From Cristatella mucedo (taxonomy: Eukaryota; Bryozoa; Phylactolaemata; Cristatellidae), in contig WPIO01000216.1 of NCBI GenBank assembly GCA_009760855.2, forward strand, positions 219,001 through 283,000: a stretch of 64,000 nucleotides of DNA. The letters run 5' to 3'. The stretch's first letter is position 1, and each line of letters starts with the position of its first letter. Positions 44,051-53,400 of this stretch are shown piece by piece. The translations under genes and the position numbers were made by a program. The notes under the pieces are model-generated. The model was not told where the DNA came from. It searched no databases and was given only the letters and a program-made list of their open reading frames with translations.

Positions 44051-44341
44051 TTAGAAAACAGTTACATCGGCAGAGTTACCAGATATACCAACAACATTCT
44101 TACAATTCAATTGTGATTTCATAACTGCTTCACTCTTTGGTAACAAATCAGTTAGACTTGATACTTTTGCTATTTCTCCTGAAGGATTACTAATATTATT
44201 GTTACTAGCACTTATACTAAGAGCATGATCCAATCGTATTGCATCACCACTGTTAACTGGAAATCCTAAATTAGTTGTTCTATTATTGTTTGCATCAAGG
44301 TTAGTATAGATATTACCACTGACTTTTCTAATTTTTCCATT
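44051..44341 (-). pseudogene. Tail-fibre-like remnant (first of the cluster)
   Basis: Reverse-strand reading carries a fibre repeat 'GNIYTNLDANNNRTTNLGFP' followed by VNSGDAIRLDHALS, then Ser/Asn-rich sequence to a stop at 44,051. An ATG at about 44,341 is out of frame with the repeat, so a frameshift follows the start. It is divergent from the rightward gene at 44,353, leaving only ~10 bases between them. Confidence 0.6.
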
Positions 44342-44352
44342 ACTTATAATAT

Positions 44353-44643
44353 ATGATGAAAAAAGTAAAAAGAGTTAACGGAGTTAAAGAAGATATAAAA
44401 GAAGGGACTAAAACAACCAAAGAAGTTTTAGAAGGTTTTAAAACTGCAACAAATGTAGGGGGAAAAGTGGTAACAAAAGTGTTACCAAAACTTGCAGCAA
44501 GACTATCACTACAAGCATCTGAAAAGATAGCAACAGCTGTTCCTAAAGTTGTACAGTCTCTTAAAGTTATAGGAGCAGGTAGAAAAGTATTAGGTGGATT
44601 CTCATCAGGTTTTACAGGAATAGGCGATTCGGTCATTTTATAA
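44353..44643 (+). CDS. Small basic Ala/Gly/Lys-rich viral protein
   Basis: Intact 96-codon frame starting MMKKVKRVNGVKEDIKEG. A Lys-rich N-terminus is followed by an amphipathic Ala/Val/Gly region (KLAARLSLQASEKIATAVPK, VIGAGRKVLGGFSSGFTGIG). This composition resembles small membrane-active or DNA-condensing virion proteins, but I recognise no family. The following 180 bases carry related coding remnants in shifted frames, so the native protein may have been longer. Confidence 0.6.
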   Translation: MMKKVKRVNGVKEDIKEGTKTTKEVLEGFKTATNVGGKVVTKVLPKLAARLSLQASEKIATAVPKVVQSLKVIGAGRKVLGGFSSGFTGIGDSVIL

Positions 44644-44826
44644 AACAAATATTAGATGACATTACTAGTGGTAAATACGGACAAGTATTCTGGAAAACAA
44701 TGTCATAAAAAAGAAGGATTACAAAAGATGATTGAATCTTTAGAAATAGGTCTTGCAATCAATGACGTATTACTTGCTGCAGAAAAAGATAACTACCCGT
44801 GGCAATGGAATCCAAAGAATATTTAA
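44644..44826 (+). pseudogene. Downstream coding remnant, likely end of the 44,353 gene
   Basis: Frames read 'DDITSGKYGQVFWKTMS', then after a shift 'GLQKMIESLEIGLAINDVLL' and AAEKDNYPWQWNPKNI before a TAA at 44,824. The pattern (single continuous domain, shifted frames) suggests indels rather than separate genes. The L2-like 3-prime tail begins immediately after the stop. Confidence 0.5.
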
Positions 44827-44827
44827 G

Positions 44828-47800
44828 TGAAATAATAATAATAATAATTCACTTTATAAAGCGCCCTCAGAGAACTTAATCTCTCTCTAGGCGCTTTACA
44901 TTTGCTGTAAAGTGAAATGTAATTGAATGGTAAGTAAAATCATGCTTGAAAAAATAAACGAAATGAATAACATGTTTAGGAGTGACATGCACAGGGTCAG
45001 CATGCAAATGTGGTTAGTGGCAGCATGCACAGTGTCAGCACTCATAAGCACATCAACGACGAATCATAGGGACCCACTAAATGCTGTCCTTAATAGGTGC
45101 GTTTTTAGGTTCCTTTTAAATGTGGTCAGGTCAGGGGATGTTCTGACGCAGGTCGGGAGGGAGTTCCAGGCTTTGGGAGCATATGAACTAAATGCACGGT
45201 CTCCAAAGGATTGAAGGTTTATATGAGGTATTTCTAGACTGTTGGATTCCGAAAAGCGAGTGGTACGATGCTTTGCCTGATGGGGTAGTATATCTGACAG
45301 ATAGGCTGGAGCCATAGAATGAAGGGACCTAAAAGTGAGGGACAAAACCTTGAAGTCAATCCGTTGCTTGACTGGTAGCCAATGCAGGTCGGTGAGAAGT
45401 GGAGTAATGTGGCAACTGTGACGCTCACGACAGACAAGCCTAGCTGAAGAGTTTTGCACCAGCTGCAATCGCCTGATCGCACATGCTAGTAGGCCAGTAA
45501 GCAGTGAGTTGCAGAAGTCGAGACGGGATGTCACGAATGCATGGACCAACTTGGACGTGGTATCTTTATCTAAACAAGCCCGAATTGTAGCAATGTTATG
45601 AAGCTGAAAATAGGTGGATTTGACTGTGGAGCTGATGTGGTCGTCTAACGAGAGGTCGCTTTGGAATATGACACCTTGATTTCGAGCTGATTCAACTGGA
45701 GATATGCTGGCAGAGCAAATTTTGAGAGTCAGCCTTTCCAATCTCTGGATCACACTGGGTTTGCCCATAACTAGTAAGTTAGTTTTATCATCGTTAAGTT
45801 TTAGAAAATTTGCTGCCATCCATGAGCGGATGTCATCAATGCATGCAGCTTGTGACTTAAGAGAATATGAGGTGCTCGAAGGCTGTGAGGGATCAAAGCA
45901 AAGGTAGAACTGAGTGTCATCCGCATAGAAGTGAAAGCCCAGATTGTGCTTGGCAATCACATCAGCAAGAGGCAGATATAAACCGTGAAAAGAACCGAAC
46001 CTAGCACTGAGCCCTGAGGTACTCCATATTTCAGAGGTACTTCAGATGAGCTTTGTCCATTCACGTCAATACTCTGGAGTCTCCCAGTGAGATTGGACCT
46101 GAACCACTGCAGAGCAGTGCCAGTGATGCCCAGGCGAGATGAGAGGCGCTCTAGAAGAACTTCGTGATCGATAGCATCAAAAGCTGCCGAAAGATCAAGC
46201 AAAACAAGCAGAGACACTCTGCCCATGTCTGCATTCCTAAGTAGGTCGTTGTATACCCGAAGCAATGCTGACTCTGTGGAGTGATTAGCTCTAAAGCCAG
46301 ACTGGAACTTACTAGCAAGGTGTGAGGTTTCGATATACGAGTTCAGCGGGTCCGCCACGACCCGTTTGAGTGTCTTTGATAGGAATGGTAGAAGGGAAAC
46401 TGGGCGGTAGTTGCTCAGGTTCTCTTGGTCAAGTGTAGTTTTCTTGAGAAGTGGCCTGACTACAGCTTTTTTGAAAGGTGCTGGGACATGACCTGAGGCT
46501 AATGACATATTGATTATGTTAGTTACGCATGGCAGCAGCAGATCAATGCAACGTAGGAGCAGGACAGTGGGAATAGGGTCCAGAGGACTTGTTGTCTTCT
46601 TTGATTGAGATACGAACTTTAGGACTAGATCACTAGTGACCTGCTTAAATGCAGACATTGAAGTGCAGCCAGGAACCGAGGAACAGCATCCTAGTGGGGA
46701 GGTTGTCATCGCAAGGATGGAGTCCCTGATCTTTTCTATCTTCTGCACAAAGAATCGAGAGAAGCGATTGGCTAGATCATCATTAGGATCATCAGGTAAG
46801 GAGCTAATTTGGGAACGGTTGAGGAGATGGTTTATTGTCGACATCAGCATTTTTGGATTGTGCATCTGTGATTCAACAATGTTTTTATAAAAAACTAGAC
46901 TTAGCCTTTGCTAGGATCGATTGGTACGACCTACAGTAGTCTTCATATGCCTGTCGATGGACAGTTAGTACTGATCTTTTGTATGCTTTTTCAAGCTTTC
47001 GTTTAGTAGACTTGGCTAGTTTAATGTCTGTAGTAAACCATAGGCCGTCTGGGCGGGGGCGCACAGTGCGCTTTGTCAGAGGGGCAAACTCGTCTAGCGT
47101 GTCAGCTAGTGTCGTGTTGAAGCTATCTACCAATGATGACAGATCGGAGGGAGGATTGAGCAGCAGAAGTGAAGCAGATATTCTTGCACGGACAGCATCG
47201 ATGTCAAGGGTCTTGAAGTTTCGCGATTCACAGGTTATTTGAGAGGAGGATGTGGGCACACACTGTAGATTGAATGAGATCTGCATGTGGTCAGATAAGC
47301 ATGATTTGGTAATTATTGGTGATGACAAAGTGCAGTTATATGAGAAAATCTGGTCGAGTCTGTGACCCTTAATGTGGGTAGGGCCATGCACATGAGCCAC
47401 AAGAGACAATGAGTCAGTCAATGCACGAAATTCGGCGCTGAAAGCATCAGATAAGTTATCTAAGTGAACGTTGAAATCACCCATAACGAGGAAGGATCGA
47501 TTTCTTGCACACAGAATCGAAATGAGATCGGAGAAATCTGAGATAAAGAAGGATTTGGTACCTGGTGACCGATAGACTACTGCCACTGTAGCGCCCTGCT
47601 GGCCTTGGCTGAATTTTAGCGGTAGCTTGTTTTCTGGTGAGACCAAGACAATTTATTCAAAAGACTGCTTCGAGGGTACCGCAAATGGCTTGAAGTTGAA
47701 TTTCGAGTGCACGACAATAGCAACTCCACCTCCAGTTTGGATTGATCTAAGGGTGTCAAAGAACGAGAAACCAGATGGAGTTGCGTCTTTAATTGTCGGA

Positions 47801-48310
47801 CAGTTTATCGATTTCAGCCAAGTTTCAGTTAGGGCGAGCAGGTCGATACCATTTTCAGAAATAAGTTCGCTTATTACTAGAGGTTTATTGCACATTCAGC
47901 GAGGATTCCAAAGGCAAGCGTTAAGTCTGGCCGATGGGGTTACAACAGGCTTGATGACCACTAAGTTTGAGGAATTTACAGTGACGCATGTGGGGGAGCG
48001 TGCTGAGTGGTTCGAGACAATGCTAGGAATACCGAACGAGCTGGCACTCAGCTTGCAGGTTCCGTCCAACGAGAGGCGTCTGAGCTGGCGGTTCCGTCCA
48101 CCCCGGCGGCTACCGGGTGCTTTTCTTTTGTTAATGCATAGCTCACGAATCTTAGCAACAACATTAATATCTAGGAATGCAGTTGATATGCGATGACGAA
48201 GCGATAACAGCTGCTGACGATCATAACTAACAAGCAGGTTACTAGCCGCCGGCAAAGCTAAGGCAGCCGCCTGCGTGGGAGACCCAGCAGCCTGAAGCAA
48301 TAAGCGTTTA
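44828..48310 (-). mobile_element. Near-full-length L2/CR1-type non-LTR retrotransposon
   Basis: The best preserved copy of the window's dominant LINE family, inserted in the virus-like element. The 3-prime end is (AAT)n at 44,830-44,848 on this strand (TTA/ATT repeats on the coding strand). A 3-prime UTR of ~230 bases contains the conserved 'agagaacttaatctctctc' box. Protein-coding remnants extend from about 45,064 to 48,300. The 5-prime boundary is set where AT-rich viral sequence resumes (about 48,310-48,400) and is approximate. No target-site duplication could be defined by eye. Confidence 0.9.
45064..48300 (-). pseudogene. L2-like ORF2: APE endonuclease plus reverse transcriptase, lightly broken
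   Basis: Order on the reverse strand: N-terminal basic/Ala-rich region (48,300-47,900); APE-type endonuclease with 'ISENGIDLLALTETWL' (47,850), 'GDFNVHLDNLSDAF' (about 47,480) and the catalytic 'CLSDHMQISF' (about 47,300); linker; RT with 'FKKAVVRPLLKKTTLDQENL', 'YRPVSLLPFLSK', motif A 'LLDLSAAFDAIDHEVLL', motif B 'YGVPQGSVLG', motif C 'FHFYADDTQFYLCFD' (intact YADD, about 45,930); and C-terminal extension 'LVCRERHSCHITPLLTDLHW', 'APKAWNSLPT'. Breaks: a TGA before MCNKP (47,896), a TAA near 47,650, and frame changes near 46,870 and 45,960. It encoded target-primed reverse transcription; now just inactive. Confidence 0.9.
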
Positions 48311-48399
48311 GATGTCCATAGGCACGTAATTTCTTACGCGCTACGGTCAAATAACAATCAGAATAACTTTAAACAGGTCTTAGCTGTATCGTTTCGTTA

Positions 48400-48672
48400 T
48401 ACGATGTTCGCAAGAACTTCGGTTTTCGGAAGAATTCTGCAACGAACAAGAACGCACGTTAGAGCGCTCTATGTCAGGAGGCGAGAGTTGTTTGGTAAAG
48501 AAGTTAATTGGGATGCAAGTCAGTTAGATCCTAAATCTTGGTCAAAGAATTTCTAGGAAGTTAGGTCAGGAGGCTTTCTTCCTGCAATCCCAACTGTTAT
48601 TGTTGCAATTGCTGACATGGTTGGTACTGCAGGAATAGTTATTTCAATTGGTGTTACAATTGCTGGCTAAAT
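48400..48672 (+). pseudogene. Small viral gene with C-terminal hydrophobic segment, broken
   Basis: Rightward coding-like sequence resumes after the L2-like element. An Arg-rich N-terminal part from an ATG near 48,405 is followed by 'LFGKEVNWDASQLDPKSW', a stop near 48,554, and then 'LPAIPTVIVAIADMVGTAGI' and VISIGVTIAG ending at a TAA (48,668-48,670). The last ~30 residues form a plausible membrane segment. Frames may be shifted near 48,420, so exact limits are uncertain. No family recognised. Confidence 0.45.
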
Positions 48673-48717
48673 AAAAAATTAATAGATAATACAGTGATTA
48701 CTGGTAAACCTCCAAAA

Positions 48718-48984
48718 ATGGAAACACACGAGCAAAGAATGAATGCACTAACTTTACAAAGTGAAAGACTAAGAAATGCTATTAGTGATTTGAATAATAT
48801 GGTAAAACTAATTAATCGTGAAACAGATTTTGATGCATCAGGTAAAGTACAAAGAGAAGAAGTAAGAAATCGATTGGATTATACGGATCATGGAAGAAAG
48901 CTAGTGGAAAACGGAGGTGTGGACTTTGCACCAGAACTAAAAAGAGATATTAAAAAAGTTGAAAGTAGTACAGTTGGGGGGTAA
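48718..48984 (+). CDS. Hypothetical helical viral protein
   Basis: An 88-codon frame from an ATG at 48,718: METHEQRMNALTLQSERL onward, with heptad-like 'LRNAISDLNNMVKLINRE' suggesting a coiled coil, then a charged region (GKVQREEVRNRLDYTDHG). It ends VESSTVGG. A second ATG frame at 49,015-49,116 (MLLSTLYARGVSTEETDR...) follows closely and may be the frameshifted continuation. Upstream is the hydrophobic gene. Function unknown. Confidence 0.55.
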   Translation: METHEQRMNALTLQSERLRNAISDLNNMVKLINRETDFDASGKVQREEVRNRLDYTDHGRKLVENGGVDFAPELKRDIKKVESSTVGG

Positions 48985-49014
48985 AAGGAAAGCAATTGTA
49001 AGGTGGAGTCAGCA

Positions 49015-49116
49015 ATGTTGCTTAGTACTCTTTATGCAAGGGGCGTAAGTACTGAAGAGACTGATAGAGAGATAAAGAAATTGCGAGTAGAATTAAAACA
49101 AAGGTGTAGCAACTAA
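49015..49116 (+). pseudogene. Short coding remnant following the 48,718 gene
   Basis: A 33-codon frame, MLLSTLYARGVSTEETDRE onward to KQRCSN and a TAA, helical and charged. Distance and character suggest a separated C-terminus of the preceding gene or a tiny separate gene. Confidence 0.35.
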
Positions 49117-49164
49117 TAATGTGAATATCTAACTATTTTATTATCTAATCTAAACAGTAAGTAC

Positions 49165-49673
49165 AATTTAGACGTGCGAATTTAAATGAAGACGGATTGC
49201 TTCTAAATCATAAGACGTTGCAGCGTCCTCTTCATTGTCAAAATATCCCAAATGAAACAAATTTTAATCTATTCTAATATATGATTTATATTTATTTACC
49301 TTTCCATCAAAACAAAAACCGATACATTTTTTCTTTTTGGTTTATTTCTTTGATTTTCAGAATTTTTTGCAGGTCTTAAATTACTAATTCTATTGTCTAA
49401 CTTATTCAAATTAATGTGATCTATTTGAAATATAGGCATTTCATTTTTGCAAATGAGTCAGGCAATTCTATGACTACTATAGTTTACTATCAACACTAAT
49501 AACTCAATAACCATCTTTATCAATCGTGCCGGCTTCATCTCCAATTCTTGCTGATCCTCTTTCAACTCTCCATCGCAAGACTCCAGTAAAAGCGTTGAAA
49601 TCCAAAAGTTCTACAACTCTCTCTCTCTCAATTGAGCAACTTCATCAACTCTTGAACAATCATCTATTGACAT
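49165..49673 (-). pseudogene. HNH endonuclease with C-terminal AP2 domain, broken
   Basis: Reverse-strand reading starts near 49,673 (MSIDDCSRVDEVAQL). After a shift comes 'ELLDFNAFTGVLRWRVERG' and 'GDEAGTIDKDGY', the N-terminal strand of phage-type HNH homing endonucleases. The HNH core 'SHRIA' then 'IDHINLNKLDNRISNLRP' (49,372-49,428) and 'KNSENQRN' follow. After further breaks the AP2 DNA-binding domain appears as 'NKYKSYIRID' and 'LGYFDNEEDAATSYDLEA' (49,198-49,253). HNH-AP2 proteins are site-specific selfish nucleases of phages, large viruses and protists. Several stops (before VISVDSK, and within the HNH and AP2 parts) make it inactive. It is divergent from the gene at 49,724. Confidence 0.8.
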
Positions 49674-49713
49674 TTCTACACAATGTTTTTAATCTGTTTC
49701 AATTATTTTATTA

Positions 49714-49726
49714 CATATAGAAAATG
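49714..49726 (+). promoter_or_regulatory. Conserved start-site motif CATATAGAAAATG
   Basis: Fourth instance of the YATATAGRAAATG pattern, ending in the ATG of the next gene, ~9.3 kb from the other three. Confidence 0.55.
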
Positions 49727-49980
49727 AGTTATCAAGAAGTAAAACGATCATTGTCAGATTGTCAAATAAAACTAATACATAGATCAACAGAACCAATTTC
49801 TATCCATTAGAAACATTCAGGTTGAGCAGGACCAGTTTCTTTACTTGTTACTAATACAAACCTAATAATATAGAAAAAAGTAAAGCGAAAGGTATTGGAT
49901 TACAATTGAATCCAAGTCCTAAACAATTAAAAGCAAATCGAAAAACAGTAAGTGGTATATTAGATAAAATAAAAAAATAA
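49724..49980 (+). pseudogene. Broken viral gene, N-terminal part
   Basis: From ATG at 49,724: MSYQEVKRSLSDCQIKLIHR, then a TAG near 49,809 and frame changes. A later frame reads 'KAKGIGLQLNPSPKQLKANR' followed by KTVSGILDKIKK to a stop at 49,980. It leads directly into the phospholipase-A2-like stretch in another frame, so it may be the N-terminal region of the same protein. Confidence 0.45.
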
Positions 49981-49994
49981 CTGGAAATCGTGAA

Positions 49995-50340
49995 ATGCGT
50001 CTTCCTCTTCCTAAAGGTGTTCAATCACAAAATGTTCCTGGAGGAAGTTTAGACGATACAGGAATATATAGTTATGCTAGCCCAGGAGCACATAATCAGT
50101 TCAGAAAACGCTTAAATGAAGGGTACGAGGGAATCAATGCACAACATAGAGCAGCATTAGTCCATGATAGTCTTTAAACTAAGAATACATCTGATCCGGA
50201 ACCAAAAAGAACTAAAATAACGAATCTATCAGATTGAGTTTTAGGAGAATCTTCAGCACGTACTGCACTTAACCCAAAGCAACGAGCTTATGTTAGAGAA
50301 GATACTAAAACGGTTGCAGCAATTATGAGTGCCAAGGCAA
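49995..50340 (+). pseudogene. Phospholipase-A2-like (parvovirus VP1-type) domain, broken
   Basis: The frame starting MRLPLPKGVQSQNVPGG contains 'YSYASPGAHNQFRKRL', comparable to the Y-x-G-P-G calcium-binding loop, and 'INAQHRAALVHDS', comparable to the D-x-A-A-x-x-H-D catalytic helix of viral PLA2 domains. Here alanine-serine replaces the loop glycine, and a TAA follows HDSL where the conserved tyrosine is expected. The same frame continues 'TKNTSDPEPKRTKITNLSD', another stop, then 'LGESSARTALNPKQRAYVRE' up to the telomeric junction. Such domains help virions cross endosomal membranes and are known in parvoviruses and adintovirus/Polinton relatives. It is inactive here. Confidence 0.55.
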
Positions 50341-50357
50341 ACTTAGGTGAAGGTATT

Positions 50358-50447
50358 AGTGGTTTAGTGTGGTTAAGGGTGGTTTAGGGTTTACGGTTTA
50401 GGACTTAAAGTTTAGGGTTTAGGGTTTAGGGAATAGTGTTTAGGGTT
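50358..50447 (+). repeat. Degenerate TTTAGGG-type telomeric repeat
   Basis: About a dozen imperfect units: GTTTAGGG, GGTTAAGGG, GTTTAGGGTTTACGG, AGTTTAGGGTTTAGGGTTTAGGG. The G-rich strand points rightward, as expected for a right chromosome end. It abuts the virus-like coding sequence with no spacer and passes directly into the GGCCCA array. Confidence 0.85.
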
Positions 50448-53400
50448 CCTCAGGCCTCAGGGCCCAGGCCCAGGGCCCAGGCCCTAGGCCCAGGGCCCTA
50501 GGCCCAGGGCCCAGGCCCAGGGCCCTAGGCCCAGGGCCCAGGCCCAGGGCCCAGGCCTCAGGGCCCAGGGCCCAGGCCCAGGCCTCAGGCCCAGGGCCCA
50601 GGGCCCAGGCCCAGGCCCAGGCCTCAGGCCCAGGCCCAGGCCTCAGGCCCAGGCCCAGGCCCTAGGGCCCAGGGCCCAGGCCCAGGCCCAGGCCTAGGCC
50701 CAGGCCCAGGCCCAGGCCCAGGCCCAGGGCCCAGGCCCAGGCCCAGGCCCAGGCCCAGGCCCAGGGCCCAGGCCCAGGCCCAGGCCCAGGGCCTCAGGCC
50801 TAGGCCCAGGCCCAGGCCCAGGCCCAGGGCCTCAGGCCCAGGCCCAGGGCCCAGGCCCAGGGCCCAGGCCCAGGCCCAGGCCCAGGCCCAGGGCCCAGGC
50901 CCAGGCCCAGGGCCCTAGGCCCAGGGCCCAGGCCTCAGGGCCCAGGCCCAGGCCCAGGGCCCAGGCCCAGGGCCCAGGCCCAGGCCCAGGCCCAGGCCCA
51001 GGCCCAGGCCCAGGCCCAGGCCCAGGCCTCAGGCCCAGGCCCAGGGCCCAGGCCCAGGCCCAGGGCCCAGGCCTCAGGCCCAGGCCCAGGCCTCAGGCCC
51101 AGGGCCCAGGCCCAGGCCCAGGGCCCAGGCCCAGGCCCAGGCCCAGGCCCAGGGCCCAGGCCTCAGGGCCCAGGCCCTAGGCCCAGGCCCAGGCCCAGGG
51201 CCCAGGGCCCAGGCCCAGGCCCAGGGCCCAGGCCCAGGGCCCAGGCCTCAGGCCCAGGCCCAGGGCCCAGGCCCAGGCCCAGGGCCCAGGCCTAGGCCCA
51301 GGGCCCAGGCCCAGGCCCAGGGCCCAGGCCCAGGCCTCAGGCCCAGGCCCAGGCCCAGGCCTCAGGCCCAGGCCCAGGCCCAGGGCCCAGGCCCAGGGCC
51401 CAGGCCTCAGGCCCAGGGCCCAGGCCCAGGCCCAGGCCTCAGGCCCAGGCCCAGGCCCAGGCCCAGGGCCCAGGCCCAGGCCCAGGCCCAGGGCCTCAGG
51501 CCCAGGGCCCAGGCCCAGGCCCAGGGCCCAGGCCCAGGCCCAGGCCCAGGGCCCAGGCCCAGGCCCAGGCCCAGGCCCAGGGCCCAGGCCCAGGCCCAGG
51601 GCCCAGGCCTCAGGCCCAGGCCCAGGGCCCAGGCCCAGGGCCCAGGCCCAGGGCCCAGGCCCAGGCCCAGGCCTCAGGGCCCAGGCCCAGGGCCCAGGCC
51701 CAGGGCCCAGGCCCAGGCCCAGGCCCAGGCCCAGGGCCTCAGGCCCAGGCCCAGGCCTCAGGGCCCAGGCCCAGGGCCCAGGCCCAGGCCCAGGCCCAGG
51801 GCCCAGGCCCAGGGCCCAGGCCCAGGGCCCAGGCCCAGGGCCCAGGCCCAGGGCCCAGGCCCAGGCCCAGGGCCCAGGGCCCAGGCCCAGGCCCAGGGCC
51901 CAGGCCCAGGGCCTCAGGCCCAGGGCCCAGGCCCAGGCCCAGGCCCAGGGCCCAGGCCCAGGGCCCAGGCCCAGGCCCAGGGCCCAGGCCCAGGCCCAGG
52001 GCCCAGGCCCAGGCCCAGGGCCCAGGCCTCAGGCCCAGGGCCCAGGCCTAGGCCCAGGCCCAGGCCCAGGCCCAGGCCCAGGGCCCAGGCCCAGGCCCAG
52101 GCCCAGGGCCCAGGGCCCAGGCCCAGGCCTCAGGCCCAGGCCCAGGGCCCAGGCCCAGGGCCCAGGCCCAGGCCTAGGCCCAGGGCCCAGGCCCAGGCCT
52201 CAGGCCCAGGCCCAGGCCTCAGGCCCAGGCCCAGGCCCAGGCCCAGGGCCCAGGCCTCAGGCCCAGGCCCAGGCCCAGGCCCAGGCCCAGGGCCCAGGCC
52301 CAGGCCCAGGGCCCAGGCCTCAGGGCCCAGGCCCAGGGCCTCAGGCCCAGGCCCAGGCCCAGGCCCAGGCCCAGGCCCAGGCCCAGGGCCCAGGCCCAGG
52401 GCCCAGGCCCAGGCCCAGGGCCCAGGCCCAGGCCCAGGGCCCAGGCCCAGGCCTCAGGCCCAGGCCCAGGCCCAGGGCCCAGGCCCAGGGCCCAGGCCCA
52501 GGCCCAGGGCCCAGGCCTCAGGGCCTCAGGCCCAGGCCCAGGCCCAGGCCCAGGGCCCAGGCCTCAGGCCCAGGGCCTCAGGCCCAGGGCCCAGGCCCAG
52601 GCCCAGGGCCTCAGGCCCAGGGCCCAGGCCCAGGCCCAGGCCCAGGCCCAGGCCCAGGGCCCAGGCCCAGGGCCCAGGCCCAGGCCCAGGCCCAGGGCCC
52701 AGGCCCAGGCCCAGGCCCAGGCCTCAGGCCCAGGCCCAGGGCCCAGGCCCAGGCCCAGGCCCTAGGCCCAGGGCCCAGGCCCAGGCCCAGGGCCCAGGCC
52801 CAGGCCCAGGGCCTCAGGGCCCAGGCCTAGGCTCAGGCCCAGGCCCAGGGCCCTAGGCCCAGGGCCCAGGGCCCAGGCCCAGGCCCAGGCCCAGGGCCCA
52901 GGCCCAGGCCCAGGCCTCAGGCCCAGGCCCAGGCCCAGGGCCCAGGCCCAGGCCCAGGCCCAGGGCCTCAGGGCCCAGGCCCAGGCCTCAGGGCCCAGGC
53001 CTCAGGCCCAGGGCCCAGGCCCAGGCCCAGGGCCCAGGCCCAGGCCCAGGGCCCAGGCCCAGGCCCAGGGCCCAGGCCCAGGCCCAGGCCCAGGCCCAGG
53101 GCCCAGGCCCAGGCCCAGGGCCCAGGGCCCAGGCCCAGGCCCAGGCCCAGGCCCAGGCCTCAGGCCCAGGGCCCAGGCCCAGGCCCAGGGCCCAGGCCCA
53201 GGCCCAGGCCCAGGCCCAGGCCCAGGCCCTAGGCCCAGGGCCCAGGCCCAGGGCCCAGGCCCAGGGCCCAGGCCCAGGCCCAGGGCCCAGGCCCAGGCCC
53301 AGGGCCCAGGCCCAGGGCCCAGGGCCCAGGGCCCAGGCCCAGGCCCAGGCCCAGGGCCCAGGGCCCAGGCCCAGGCCCAGGGCCCAGGGCCCAGGCCCAG

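Larger units (their letters stand above)
34821..50357. mobile_element. Decayed Polinton/adintovirus-like DNA virus element
   Basis: An abrupt change to AT-rich, gene-dense sequence. It encodes a protein-primed family-B DNA polymerase remnant (35,041-39,062), an acidic protein, small ORFs, leftward tail-fibre-like genes (41,233-44,341), and remnants of an HNH-AP2 endonuclease (49,165-49,673) and a phospholipase-A2-like domain (49,995-50,340). Polymerase type and the PLA2-like domain fit Polinton/Maverick or adintovirus relatives. I could not identify a major or minor capsid protein, FtsK/HerA-type ATPase, adenain-like protease or retroviral-type integrase, so the element is partial or its other genes are unrecognisable. 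An L2-like element interrupts it at 44,828-48,310. The right end abuts telomeric repeat. Confidence 0.8.

Noticed and set aside
47627-48196. 189-codon rightward open frame
   Set aside because: It lies antisense to the L2-like endonuclease and N-terminal coding region, which has recognisable motifs on the reverse strand.
49526-49720. 64-codon rightward open frame (MPASSPILAD...)
   Set aside because: It is the complement of the readable N-terminal part of the leftward HNH-AP2 remnant.
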